From the NCBI GenBank assembly GCA_017465465.1, contig JAFTWE010000018.1, positions 62,001 through 126,000 of the forward strand: a stretch of 64,000 nucleotides of DNA, in the 5' to 3' direction. The number at the start of each line of letters is the position of its first letter. The stretch's first letter is position 1. Below are positions 1 to 7,340 of the stretch, piece after piece. A program made the position numbers and the translations under genes. The stretch comes from Clostridia bacterium (GTDB lineage: Bacteria > Bacillota > Clostridia > Oscillospirales > Acutalibacteraceae). The notes beneath the pieces were generated by a model, which worked only from the letters and a program-made list of their open reading frames with translations, searched no databases and was not told the DNA's origin.

Positions 1-715
1 TACCGGAAGAAGAATGAAGCTTTCCGTCTGAATATTTCAAATCTTTTATGTCACACACTTCACAGTTATATCCTGCCTTAATAAAAGCAAGTCTGAACTG
101 TTCAAATTCATTAACTGTTCCGTGGTCAAGAAAGTCAACTATTGCAACATTAGGCTTAACCTTTTTATTTTTGAAAGTTGAATAAATATTCTCAAAATCC
201 TCAACAAAAGAGTCAAAAAACTCAAATGAAGTGAATCCGTATTTATCTTGAAGCTTGTTGTAAACCTTAGTTACTTTCAGAGAATTATTAAGCTCTCTGT
301 CCTCATTCATTGCACTGGAGCCGTCGGTGTTAATTTCGCAAAATTTAAACTCTCCTGTTTCTTCATTATAAAAGATATCAACTCTTGCCACCGGTAACAA
401 ACAGTCATAACCTGCATCAGATAAAATCAAGCTGTTCAGTTTTTCATCAAAATCGAAGTGCTTTCTGAAATCCTCATCATTAAGATATTGATTTATAACT
501 TTAGTCAGAATTGAATGAGTAGTTTCAGCGATTCTTTTAAAATCTAAAACCGTGTCATTGTCAAACACCTTCGGCACAGCAAGCGTTCGCACTACCCTGC
601 CGTGATATTTTGCAGTTGAGTTTTTTATATAATCAATCTGCTTTTCAAAATCAGCCTTATTTGCCGCTAAATCGGCGTTTATTAAATTTATATATTCCTT
701 TATTGCTTCATTCAT
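1..715 (-). CDS. ATP-grasp / glutathionylspermidine synthase-like protein, C-terminus cut by window edge
   Basis: This is a partial gene: about 238 N-terminal residues are visible before the left edge. It starts at an ATG whose first bases overlap the TGA of the upstream glutamate-cysteine ligase (ATGA), so the two are translationally coupled. The visible part contains CEINTDGSSAMNED around residue 120, which resembles the metal/substrate loop of circularly permuted ATP-grasp enzymes such as the glutathionylspermidine synthase family. By position it would be the second, peptide-bond-forming step after gamma-glutamylcysteine. The exact acceptor (glycine, an amine or something else) cannot be read from this half. 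The assignment rests on motif memory and context, not on a full domain. Confidence 0.6.
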   Translation of the reverse strand, partial: MNEAIKEYINLINADLAANKADFEKQIDYIKNSTAKYHGRVVRTLAVPKVFDNDTVLDFKRIAETTHSILTKVINQYLNDEDFRKHFDFDEKLNSLILSDAGYDCLLPVARVDIFYNEETGEFKFCEINTDGSSAMNEDRELNNSLKVTKVYNKLQDKYGFTSFEFFDSFVEDFENIYSTFKNKKVKPNVAIVDFLDHGTVNEFEQFRLAFIKAGYNCEVCDIKDLKYSDGKLHSSSG

Positions 716-1950
716 AAAATCGTCACCTCGGGGCTCAGAAGCTGTTTGAGAGTTTTAAAACTATTTGCAGATTCTTTTAATGACATTAAAATTTGTTTTT
801 CTTCGGCAGTAAGCATTTTTTCAGCTAAGTCAAAAATATTTTCAATCAGCTTTTTCATATAATAACCGTAATAATTGCACTTAAATCCGTTAACTCTGAT
901 TAAAGCAATCTGATTTATCATATCCTCAACTGTTACATAGCCAAACATTGAATTGATTTCTTTCACAGCATCAGAGTTATAGAAAAGACCTTTAATCAGG
1001 CACGCATAGGCAAGCATATATTCAATCGGCATACTGTCTGCTGCTCTGATTTCAATAAATTGCTTTACCCTGACATTAGGAAATACCATTGACATAATAT
1101 GCTTTATATCATTTAAAGTTATCTGTCTTTCTTTGAAAATTTCTTCATTTGATTGGTTTTCAAAAAAAACATCTTTTCCGTTTTCCTGTATAAAAATAGG
1201 CTCCGTGGAATAAATCCACTGCGCATATTCCTTAAAAGTGCTGAAGTTCAAGAAACCGCATCGTGAATTATCAACATTTTCCCACGCAAAAGACCTTGCA
1301 CTGTATTTGTCATATTCTTCGCCTTCAAAGGTACCCACATTATCTGTAATAAGATAAAATAACGGTGTGAGCAAATTTGCAAGGCGAAACTTCTCAGCAA
1401 AATCAGACTCACTGAAATAGTCTATATTCACCTGAACAGAAGCACTTCCGCGCATCATATACCGTGGCTTGTTTCCCTTAGCTACAAAATAAGAATCCAT
1501 AAGCCTGTATCTTTCTTTCGGAATAAGAGGCAAGTTGTCAGCCTTAGCGGTTGGATGATATCCAACATTCAGTAGCTTGTATCCGAATTCCTGGAGAATC
1601 GGAGTAATTTTTTCAACAAAAGAACAATATAACCTTTCAATCTCCTTTATACATTCAAGAGGAATAATGCTGACTTCAATCTGTGCCGCGGGCTCGAGAG
1701 TTATAAAAACTTTACCGTCATCAAGACCAACAAGATGTCCGTCAGAATATGTTTTATTGGGATAAAACTCCGCCAACTGATTGAGCACCTGCTCAATTCC
1801 GCAATCACCGTAAAAAGAAACATAATTATTCTCTTTATCAGTAATAATATGCTCACACTCAACACCGATTTTTTTGCTGTTTTGTGATTTTACACCTGAA
1901 GCAATAAAATCGGTTATTTTTTCAATATTCTCGTTTTTAAAATCAATCAT
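712..1950 (-). CDS. Glutamate-cysteine ligase, GCS2 / plant-EgtA type
   Basis: This enzyme would join glutamate and cysteine to gamma-glutamylcysteine with ATP, in the cytoplasm. The 412 residues carry GVECEH (29-34), LEPAAQIEVS (85-94) and MRGSASVQVNIDY (166-178). These match the GxExE, LEPGGQFELS and TVQVN(L/I)DF blocks of plant and alphaproteobacterial GCLs and of mycobacterial EgtA. They do not match the gamma-proteobacterial GshA or the GshF fusion common in Firmicutes. It is followed, with a 4-base overlap, by the ATP-grasp-like gene, so the pair probably makes a gamma-Glu-Cys-derived thiol. EgtA-like specificity is an alternative, but no other ergothioneine gene is visible. Confidence 0.82.
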   Translation of the reverse strand: MIDFKNENIEKITDFIASGVKSQNSKKIGVECEHIITDKENNYVSFYGDCGIEQVLNQLAEFYPNKTYSDGHLVGLDDGKVFITLEPAAQIEVSIIPLECIKEIERLYCSFVEKITPILQEFGYKLLNVGYHPTAKADNLPLIPKERYRLMDSYFVAKGNKPRYMMRGSASVQVNIDYFSESDFAEKFRLANLLTPLFYLITDNVGTFEGEEYDKYSARSFAWENVDNSRCGFLNFSTFKEYAQWIYSTEPIFIQENGKDVFFENQSNEEIFKERQITLNDIKHIMSMVFPNVRVKQFIEIRAADSMPIEYMLAYACLIKGLFYNSDAVKEINSMFGYVTVEDMINQIALIRVNGFKCNYYGYYMKKLIENIFDLAEKMLTAEEKQILMSLKESANSFKTLKQLLSPEVTIL

Positions 1951-2008
1951 AATTTCTCTCTTCCGGTATGTTTTAATAAAAATTTAAGATAATATTATCG
2001 GTGATATT

Positions 2009-2683
2009 GTGTTAATAACTTTAGTAAGAGGCTTAATATTATACATTACAATTACTGTATTTATGCGCTTTATGGGCAAAAGACAATTAGGTGAGCTGCA
2101 GCCAACTGAGCTGGTAATTACAATATTACTCTCTGAAATAGCGGCTGTGCCAATGGAAAATAATGATTCTCCTTTGCTTCATTCACTATTTGCTTCGGCG
2201 CTTTTAGTGTGCCTTGAAATCATAAATTCGGTAATAAATATGAAAAGCCCAAAAATAAGCCAAATTTTGCAAGGAAAGCCTGCGGTTATTATAGAAAACG
2301 GTGTTCTCAACCAGAAAAAGCTGAAAGCTCTAAGGTATTCGGCAGACGATGTGCTGGAACAGCTAAGACAAAAAGATGTGTTTGACCTGAGCGAAGTTAA
2401 TTATGCCGTTGTGGAAACCAACGGCTCATTAAGCCTTAAAAAGAAGAAGCCCCTTGAGCCGTTAACGGCAGGTCAGTACGGAATTAAAGAAAAGGAAACA
2501 CCGATACCGATACTGGTTATAAATGACGGCAAAATACTATCATTTGCCCTGAAAAACACAAATATTTCGATGAAGCTAATCAATTCAATTCTCTTAAGCG
2601 AAAAAGTAAAAGTCGAAGACATTCTGATACTTCTCGTAAGCGATGCAAATAATTACACTCTGGTTAAGAAGGATAACAAATGA
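2009..2683 (+). CDS. DUF421 (YetF-like) membrane protein
   Basis: This 224-residue protein has about three hydrophobic segments in residues 1-75 with the family hallmark RFMGKRQLGELQPTELV (20-36). A cytoplasmic domain with the GKPAVIIENG block follows. This is the DUF421/YetF architecture known from Bacillus and Clostridia, several members of which are spore- or membrane-associated and of unknown biochemical role. The start is GTG with GGTGAT a few bases upstream. Its TGA overlaps the ATG of the DUF4363 gene, so the two are expressed together. It is transcribed divergently from the thiol-synthesis pair. Confidence 0.88.
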   Translation: MLITLVRGLILYITITVFMRFMGKRQLGELQPTELVITILLSEIAAVPMENNDSPLLHSLFASALLVCLEIINSVINMKSPKISQILQGKPAVIIENGVLNQKKLKALRYSADDVLEQLRQKDVFDLSEVNYAVVETNGSLSLKKKKPLEPLTAGQYGIKEKETPIPILVINDGKILSFALKNTNISMKLINSILLSEKVKVEDILILLVSDANNYTLVKKDNK

Positions 2684-3000
2684 AAAGATTTTATTCAGCA
2701 ATAATTCTACTGATATTCATAATTGTATCATCATACTATATAAACTCAAAAATAATACACAAAACCCAAGAGCTTATGCATCTGACAGAAGTAAGTGATG
2801 CACAGGCAATTATCAGCTGGTGGGAAGAAAATGAGGTTTTATTCGAAGCTCTTCTTCCGGGAGAACTCAATAATCCTGTTCACACAAATATTCTGCTCTT
2901 AGAAAAAAATCATAATAACTCACTTGCAAAAGATAACCTTCAGGTTAGCGCGGAAAAAATTCTTGAGTCTTTAGATTTTTCTGTTAAAAACATTTTTTAA
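2680..3000 (+). CDS. DUF4363 family membrane-anchored protein
   Basis: This 106-residue protein has one N-terminal membrane segment (residues 5-22). A short extracytoplasmic domain follows, containing ISWWEENEVLFEAL (about 45-58), which resembles the Trp-rich helix of DUF4363 proteins. DUF4363 genes commonly sit directly after DUF421 genes, and here they overlap by four bases, so a two-protein membrane complex is a reasonable inference. Its last four bases also overlap the 3' end of the convergent nucleotidyltransferase-like gene. Confidence 0.75.
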   Translation: MKRFYSAIILLIFIIVSSYYINSKIIHKTQELMHLTEVSDAQAIISWWEENEVLFEALLPGELNNPVHTNILLLEKNHNNSLAKDNLQVSAEKILESLDFSVKNIF

Positions 3001-4151
3001 TCAAAATCTGAAAATTTGTCAAGATATGATTTATCTGATTTAGATACTCTACCCAGCCTATAGCTTATGCTGCCTTTGCTTTTAATGAAAGTATAGAATA
3101 TTCTTTTAATCCAGTAAAACGGCAATAAATAGCGTCTTTTTTCAAGTTGAGGGTATCTTGCGCACATATATTTGAAATCAGGTAAAATTACATTTATATA
3201 ATACTTTAATTTTTTAACTGTGTAGTTTTCTCTATTGTTCTTATTCTGCAAAAATCTGTTAAGTTCAAGATTCATTGTGCTGCCGTAGGCACCTGATGAA
3301 ATAATATATTCCTGAACTGAGTCATCAGTATTAACAATACCTTCATCAAACCAACTGATTGCAATATTTTGAATTCTCTGAGCAAATTTTAGTAAACCGA
3401 TTTTTTCTGTTTCTTCTTCAATATAGCCAAAATCAATGCTCGGATTATTCTTTAAAAAAACATAAACATCTGCCACAGAGCGGATGCCGACACCTGTTCT
3501 TTTAAAATGCTTGGCAAAGTGAGCCAACATAAAAATATAAAAATCTTCTTTTAAAAGAGTATATCTGTACTTGCAATCTTCGAGCAAGTTCGCTCTTTCA
3601 AATCCGATTTTAAAATAAGAATACAAATCAGTAAGTTCTTCATCAAAAAGAGAAGAATGAAGCTCAAGGTTTATAAATGGCTTTTTAAAGTAACAGTCGT
3701 GAAGATTATCTCTTGCTTTGAGCTGAAAACCGTGTGAGCAGGTAATGCTCATTGCTTCGTTAAGATTATTACCTACCAAAATATCAACATCACACATTGA
3801 ACGCATATCAGGCTGAGGATAATAATTCTTAATTACCGAGCCTTTTAAAAGCATGTGAGGGATTTTATTCTTCTCAAATGATTCTGTAAGTTCAGAAATT
3901 TCAACTTCAAGCCTTGCCTCTTTTGCAAGAGATTGATAAACCACCTCATTGAAATATGCCTTGATATCATCAGGTAATTGTAAATCAAGAGCATTTATGC
4001 CGTAAGCCACAATATTGCTTATGCAATGTCGTTCACAAAAGCCTCTGAAAGAATACCAATCAATTTCAGACTCAGGGGCAACAGGTGCAGATTTATTCAA
4101 AACACAAGACATCAGCTTTATAGCGTAGACAGCATTACTGTTTTTATTCAT
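2997..4151 (-). CDS. Nucleotidyltransferase-family protein (NTP_transf_5-like)
   Basis: The 384-residue protein contains MLLKGSVIKNYYP followed by MRSMCDVDILVG (about residues 100-128). This is the G(S/T)...D(V/I)D signature of the uncharacterised nucleotidyltransferase family PF14907. Members are often encoded near polysaccharide or capsule genes, but no such genes are visible here. No signal peptide or membrane segment is present. The substrate is unknown. It is a single minus-strand gene, separated by about 275 bases of leader from the divergent mgtE. Confidence 0.75.
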   Translation of the reverse strand: MNKNSNAVYAIKLMSCVLNKSAPVAPESEIDWYSFRGFCERHCISNIVAYGINALDLQLPDDIKAYFNEVVYQSLAKEARLEVEISELTESFEKNKIPHMLLKGSVIKNYYPQPDMRSMCDVDILVGNNLNEAMSITCSHGFQLKARDNLHDCYFKKPFINLELHSSLFDEELTDLYSYFKIGFERANLLEDCKYRYTLLKEDFYIFMLAHFAKHFKRTGVGIRSVADVYVFLKNNPSIDFGYIEEETEKIGLLKFAQRIQNIAISWFDEGIVNTDDSVQEYIISSGAYGSTMNLELNRFLQNKNNRENYTVKKLKYYINVILPDFKYMCARYPQLEKRRYLLPFYWIKRIFYTFIKSKGSISYRLGRVSKSDKSYLDKFSDFD

Positions 4152-4231
4152 TCAACTGCTCCCCTTTCTGTTTTCTTAAAACATATTTTATAATATTTAT
4201 TTTGATTTGTAAACTGTTTTATAAAATTCAC

Positions 4232-4260
4232 TTGACTTTAAAAGAAGATGAATGTAAAAT
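4232..4260 (+). promoter_or_regulatory. Sigma-A promoter of the mgtE leader
   Basis: A -35 TTGACT (4232-4237) and a -10 TAAAAT (4255-4260) are separated by exactly 17 bases. Transcription would start near 4267, giving an mRNA leader of about 160 nucleotides before mgtE. Confidence 0.7.
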
Positions 4261-4266
4261 AAATTG

Positions 4267-4426
4267 AATAAATTATGTGAGGTGAATTTTCTTGAGCAGT
4301 GACAGTAGTCCCGTTCGATTATGCACAGTGTTAAAAAGAATAAGCGAAAGTGTCAGGGCTGTTCAGGAAAATTAATTTCTGTTCGGTTATTTTGCCCTTG
4401 CGCTTTTGCGGAAAGGGCAATTTTTT
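4267..4426 (+). promoter_or_regulatory. Structured mgtE 5' leader with terminator hairpin; candidate riboswitch
   Basis: A 15-bp helix can form between 4285-4299 and 4359-4373 (13 Watson-Crick pairs and two G-U). Inside it, TGACA (4300-4304) pairs with TGTCA (4351-4355), enclosing about 46 bases of irregular sequence. CCC at 4310-4312 could pair with the unpaired GGG at 4356-4358. Downstream, TTGCCCTT (4392-4399) pairs with AAGGGCAA (4413-4420), with an inner CGC-TTTT-GCG, followed by six T residues ending at the mgtE ATG. The AAGGG of the 3' arm is also the only ribosome binding site. Either premature termination or RBS occlusion could therefore control mgtE. I do not recognise the M-box or any other named class in it. 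Confidence 0.6.
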
Positions 4427-5797
4427 ATGGCAAATCAATCATTAACAGAAATCATCACAAAGATGCTGACAAATAATAAATTTTCAGCATTAAAAGAAAT
4501 GCTCAGTGAAATGAATGTTGTTGACATAGCTCAGGCTATGGAAGAAATGGAATCAGAAAATCAGGTTAGAATTTTCCGTCTTTTACCGAAAGATTCTTCT
4601 GCTGAGGTCTTTTCTTACCTCGACTCCGACATTCAGGAATATATTGTAGACACAATAACAGGCGCTGAGCTTCAGTTCCTGATGGACGATATGTTCCTTG
4701 ATGATGCAGTTGACTTTTTGGAAGAAGTTCCTGCAAATGTTGTTACAAGGGTTCTTGCTCACACTAACCCTGAAACAAGAAATCTTATCAATAAATTTTT
4801 AAAGTATCCCGAAAATTCTGCAGGCAGTATTATGACTATAGAGATGGCCGCATTTCCTGAGAGCTATACTGTAAGCAGGGCTATTACGGAGATTCGCAAA
4901 ACAGCCTTGGATAAGGAAACAATTTATACTTGCTATTGTACTGATTCTCAGCGAAAACTCGTCGGCTCAGTTGCATTAAGAAGACTTATCGTTTCTCCTG
5001 AAGACACTGTAATCAAAGACATTATGTACGATGATGAGCAGCTGATTTATGTCAACACTCTTGACGACCAGGAAACCGTTGCAGACATTGCCAGAAAATA
5101 CGACTTGCTTTCTGTTCCGGTAGTTGATAATGAAAAAAGGCTCGTAGGTATTATCACAATCGACGACATCGTTGACGTTATTGAAGAAGAAAACACTGAA
5201 GACTTCGAAAAGATGGCTTTGCTTCTTCCATCTGAGGATGAATATTTGAAAACAGGTGTTTTCACTCTTACCAAAAACAGAATTGTATGGCTGATTATCC
5301 TTATGCTTGCTGCCACATTTACCGGGCAAATAATAGAAGGTTATGAAGACAAGCTTTCTGCTTTTGCAGGTCTTACGGCGTGTATACCAATGATTATGGG
5401 AACAGGCGGTAACTCAGGTAACCAGACCTCAACACTTATCATCCGCGGTTTATCACTTGGTACAATCAGAATCAATGATTATTTTAAGGTTCTGTGGAAA
5501 GAGTTAAGAGTTGCCATTATTTGTGGTATAATTCTTGCAATTGCTAACTTTGGCAGAATGTTTATTCTTCGTGAGATTACGGGCAACGATATTTCAAATT
5601 CAGTTTTTATTGTAGTATGTCTTGCGATGTTATTTGCAGTAATTATTGCTAAAACATTGGGATGCACATTGCCGATTCTTGCAAAGTTGCTTCATCTTGA
5701 CCCTGCTTTGATGGCAGGTCCCTTAATCACTACCCTTGTAGATACAATAACACTTTTAGTTTATTTTGCTATTGCAAATGCTATTTTAACTATATAA
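4427..5797 (+). CDS. mgtE: Magnesium transporter MgtE
   Basis: MgtE is a homodimeric inner-membrane Mg2+ channel gated by its cytoplasmic domains. The 456 residues show the N-terminal superhelical domain (about 5-125), a tandem CBS pair (about 130-250) and five membrane helices in the last 180 residues. These include the pore signature GTGGNSGNQTST. The ATG at 4427 is preferred over an in-frame TTG at 4406 because AAGGG lies 9-10 bases upstream of the ATG, and the TTG falls inside the terminator loop. It has its own promoter and leader and ends in a strong terminator. Ni or Co transport by some homologues cannot be excluded. Confidence 0.95.
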   Translation: MANQSLTEIITKMLTNNKFSALKEMLSEMNVVDIAQAMEEMESENQVRIFRLLPKDSSAEVFSYLDSDIQEYIVDTITGAELQFLMDDMFLDDAVDFLEEVPANVVTRVLAHTNPETRNLINKFLKYPENSAGSIMTIEMAAFPESYTVSRAITEIRKTALDKETIYTCYCTDSQRKLVGSVALRRLIVSPEDTVIKDIMYDDEQLIYVNTLDDQETVADIARKYDLLSVPVVDNEKRLVGIITIDDIVDVIEEENTEDFEKMALLLPSEDEYLKTGVFTLTKNRIVWLIILMLAATFTGQIIEGYEDKLSAFAGLTACIPMIMGTGGNSGNQTSTLIIRGLSLGTIRINDYFKVLWKELRVAIICGIILAIANFGRMFILREITGNDISNSVFIVVCLAMLFAVIIAKTLGCTLPILAKLLHLDPALMAGPLITTLVDTITLLVYFAIANAILTI

Positions 5798-5829
5798 AAA
5801 TCGGCATCCAGACGGATGCCGATTTTTTA
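5797..5829. terminator. Bidirectional terminator between mgtE and the metallophosphoesterase gene
   Basis: A perfect 13-bp stem (5797-5809 with 5814-5826) has a 4-base loop. It is T-rich on both strands and sits exactly between two convergent genes. Confidence 0.9.
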
Positions 5830-7281
5830 TTAACTTATTAGACTTGCAATTACTGATTTCACTATGTCAAAAACATTATAAAGAGCTTCAAATATTACAT
5901 AGTACTCACCGGTAAAATTACGAAGGAGTCTGTCTATAGCATTTGTATTAAGAAGTCCGTCATCTGTATCAAACTCATTGAAATCACTGCTTGTTTTTTC
6001 AATAGTGTAATAGTCAATAACATTGCCTTCTAAATCGTAAGTATTGAGAGAGAATGTATCTTCATCAAATTCGATGGTGCTGTATGTGAGTTCTTCTGAC
6101 ATATACTCAAAGCAAAGCCATTCATAGCTGAAAGGTTCATCGTACATACGGTTTCTTCCGCCTGCACTTGAAGCTGTGAAATAAAGAGTACCTTCGGGGT
6201 CAACAGCTTTATGCTGAGTATAATCCATATCTACAACCTTATCGTCATACATAAAGTATGAGCGGCCGTAATAATGCTCATGCCCTGTGAGGCAAACATC
6301 AATATCAAACTTATCACAAATTGCGGAATATACTGCAGAAAGAAGCTTTGTGTCATTATCGCCTGCGTGATGTCCCGGTCCGTATACATCGTGGTGGAAC
6401 ATAACAACACGCCACTTAGCATCAGGATTTTCCGAAACAGCCTTTTCAACGAAATTATATTCATCAAACACATTGTAGTTTGTTGTACAAAGGTTAATAA
6501 ACAGAACATCGCCGTATCTGAAATAATATTCATCACCGTCAGGTGTAGTAGACAGTGCTTTGTTAGCATTGGGGAGGTTTACAAAGTATTTATAAGTGTC
6601 CCCTTTTCTGTCGTGATTACCGTAAGTAGCAGTTGTGGGGAGGTTCCTTAAAGCTTTTGGGGCCATAGTAGCTGCCCATTCAAGGTTACTTTCACCTGAA
6701 TTGGTCATATCACCGCAGTTAAGAATAAATGAAATATCGTAATTGTTATTAAGAGCAGTGGTTAATACTTTATTCCAGCAGGTAGCATTATAGGTTGCAT
6801 AATCACCGTTATCATCAATTCCTGCCTGAACATCACTGATGTAAAGAGCCTTGAAGCTGTCTGACTTTAAGGTTCTGTACATTTCCGGTTCAGAAAATTC
6901 ACCGTCACCAACGGCAAAAGAATAGTAATAAACACTATCTTCTTCAAATCCTGAGGCTGTTACATAATTAGCCTGATAATCACCGTGGTTTTTGTATGTA
7001 CCCTCAAACTCAGAATAAACCTCCATATTCTCACTTATGCCGATTCTGACTTTAGGGATATCACCTGATTTTTTACTATGCCAGCAGAAATTAAGTTCTG
7101 ATTCATCAGCGCCGACATAAAGCTGCATCTGTGAAAAATTGTCTTTATTCTCATCCCAATATTCTGCCCACTGAGCATCTGTCATTGAATAATCAGCTAA
7201 ATCTGCGGCAGAAGTATTAAGACAAAAACAGCAAACAAACATTACGCCTGCCATAAACAGAGCTAATATTTTCTTAACCAT
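5830..7281 (-). CDS. Secreted metallophosphoesterase, purple-acid-phosphatase-like
   Basis: The 483 residues begin with a signal peptide ending near TSAA. Then come a fibronectin-like N-terminal domain (about 50-140) and a calcineurin-type catalytic domain. Metal motifs visible in order are SDVQ, CGDMTNSG, GNHD, HHD and GHEHYYGRS. The first motif is D-x-Q where most calcineurin-fold enzymes have D-x-H. It would hydrolyse phosphate esters outside the membrane; the substrate is unknown. No LPXTG or dockerin follows, although the hydrophobic C-terminus may contact the membrane. GGAGG seven bases upstream picks the ATG at 7281 over a TTG at 7287. Confidence 0.85.
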   Translation of the reverse strand: MVKKILALFMAGVMFVCCFCLNTSAADLADYSMTDAQWAEYWDENKDNFSQMQLYVGADESELNFCWHSKKSGDIPKVRIGISENMEVYSEFEGTYKNHGDYQANYVTASGFEEDSVYYYSFAVGDGEFSEPEMYRTLKSDSFKALYISDVQAGIDDNGDYATYNATCWNKVLTTALNNNYDISFILNCGDMTNSGESNLEWAATMAPKALRNLPTTATYGNHDRKGDTYKYFVNLPNANKALSTTPDGDEYYFRYGDVLFINLCTTNYNVFDEYNFVEKAVSENPDAKWRVVMFHHDVYGPGHHAGDNDTKLLSAVYSAICDKFDIDVCLTGHEHYYGRSYFMYDDKVVDMDYTQHKAVDPEGTLYFTASSAGGRNRMYDEPFSYEWLCFEYMSEELTYSTIEFDEDTFSLNTYDLEGNVIDYYTIEKTSSDFNEFDTDDGLLNTNAIDRLLRNFTGEYYVIFEALYNVFDIVKSVIASLIS

Positions 7282-7340
7282 ATACAAACCTCCAAATATT
7301 TTTATTTATTATATAGAAAAATATTTTTGCAGTAATAATT

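Noticed and set aside
4261..4426. M-box (ykoK-type) Mg2+ riboswitch before mgtE
   Set aside because: Short resemblances (GAGGTGA, ATGCACAGTG) exist, but the leader begins at about 4267 and lacks the 5' half of the M-box and its conserved GC-rich loops, so I left it unassigned.
4406..4429. TTG at 4406 as the mgtE start
   Set aside because: It falls in the loop of the terminator hairpin with no ribosome binding site before it; the ATG at 4427 has AAGGG at normal spacing.
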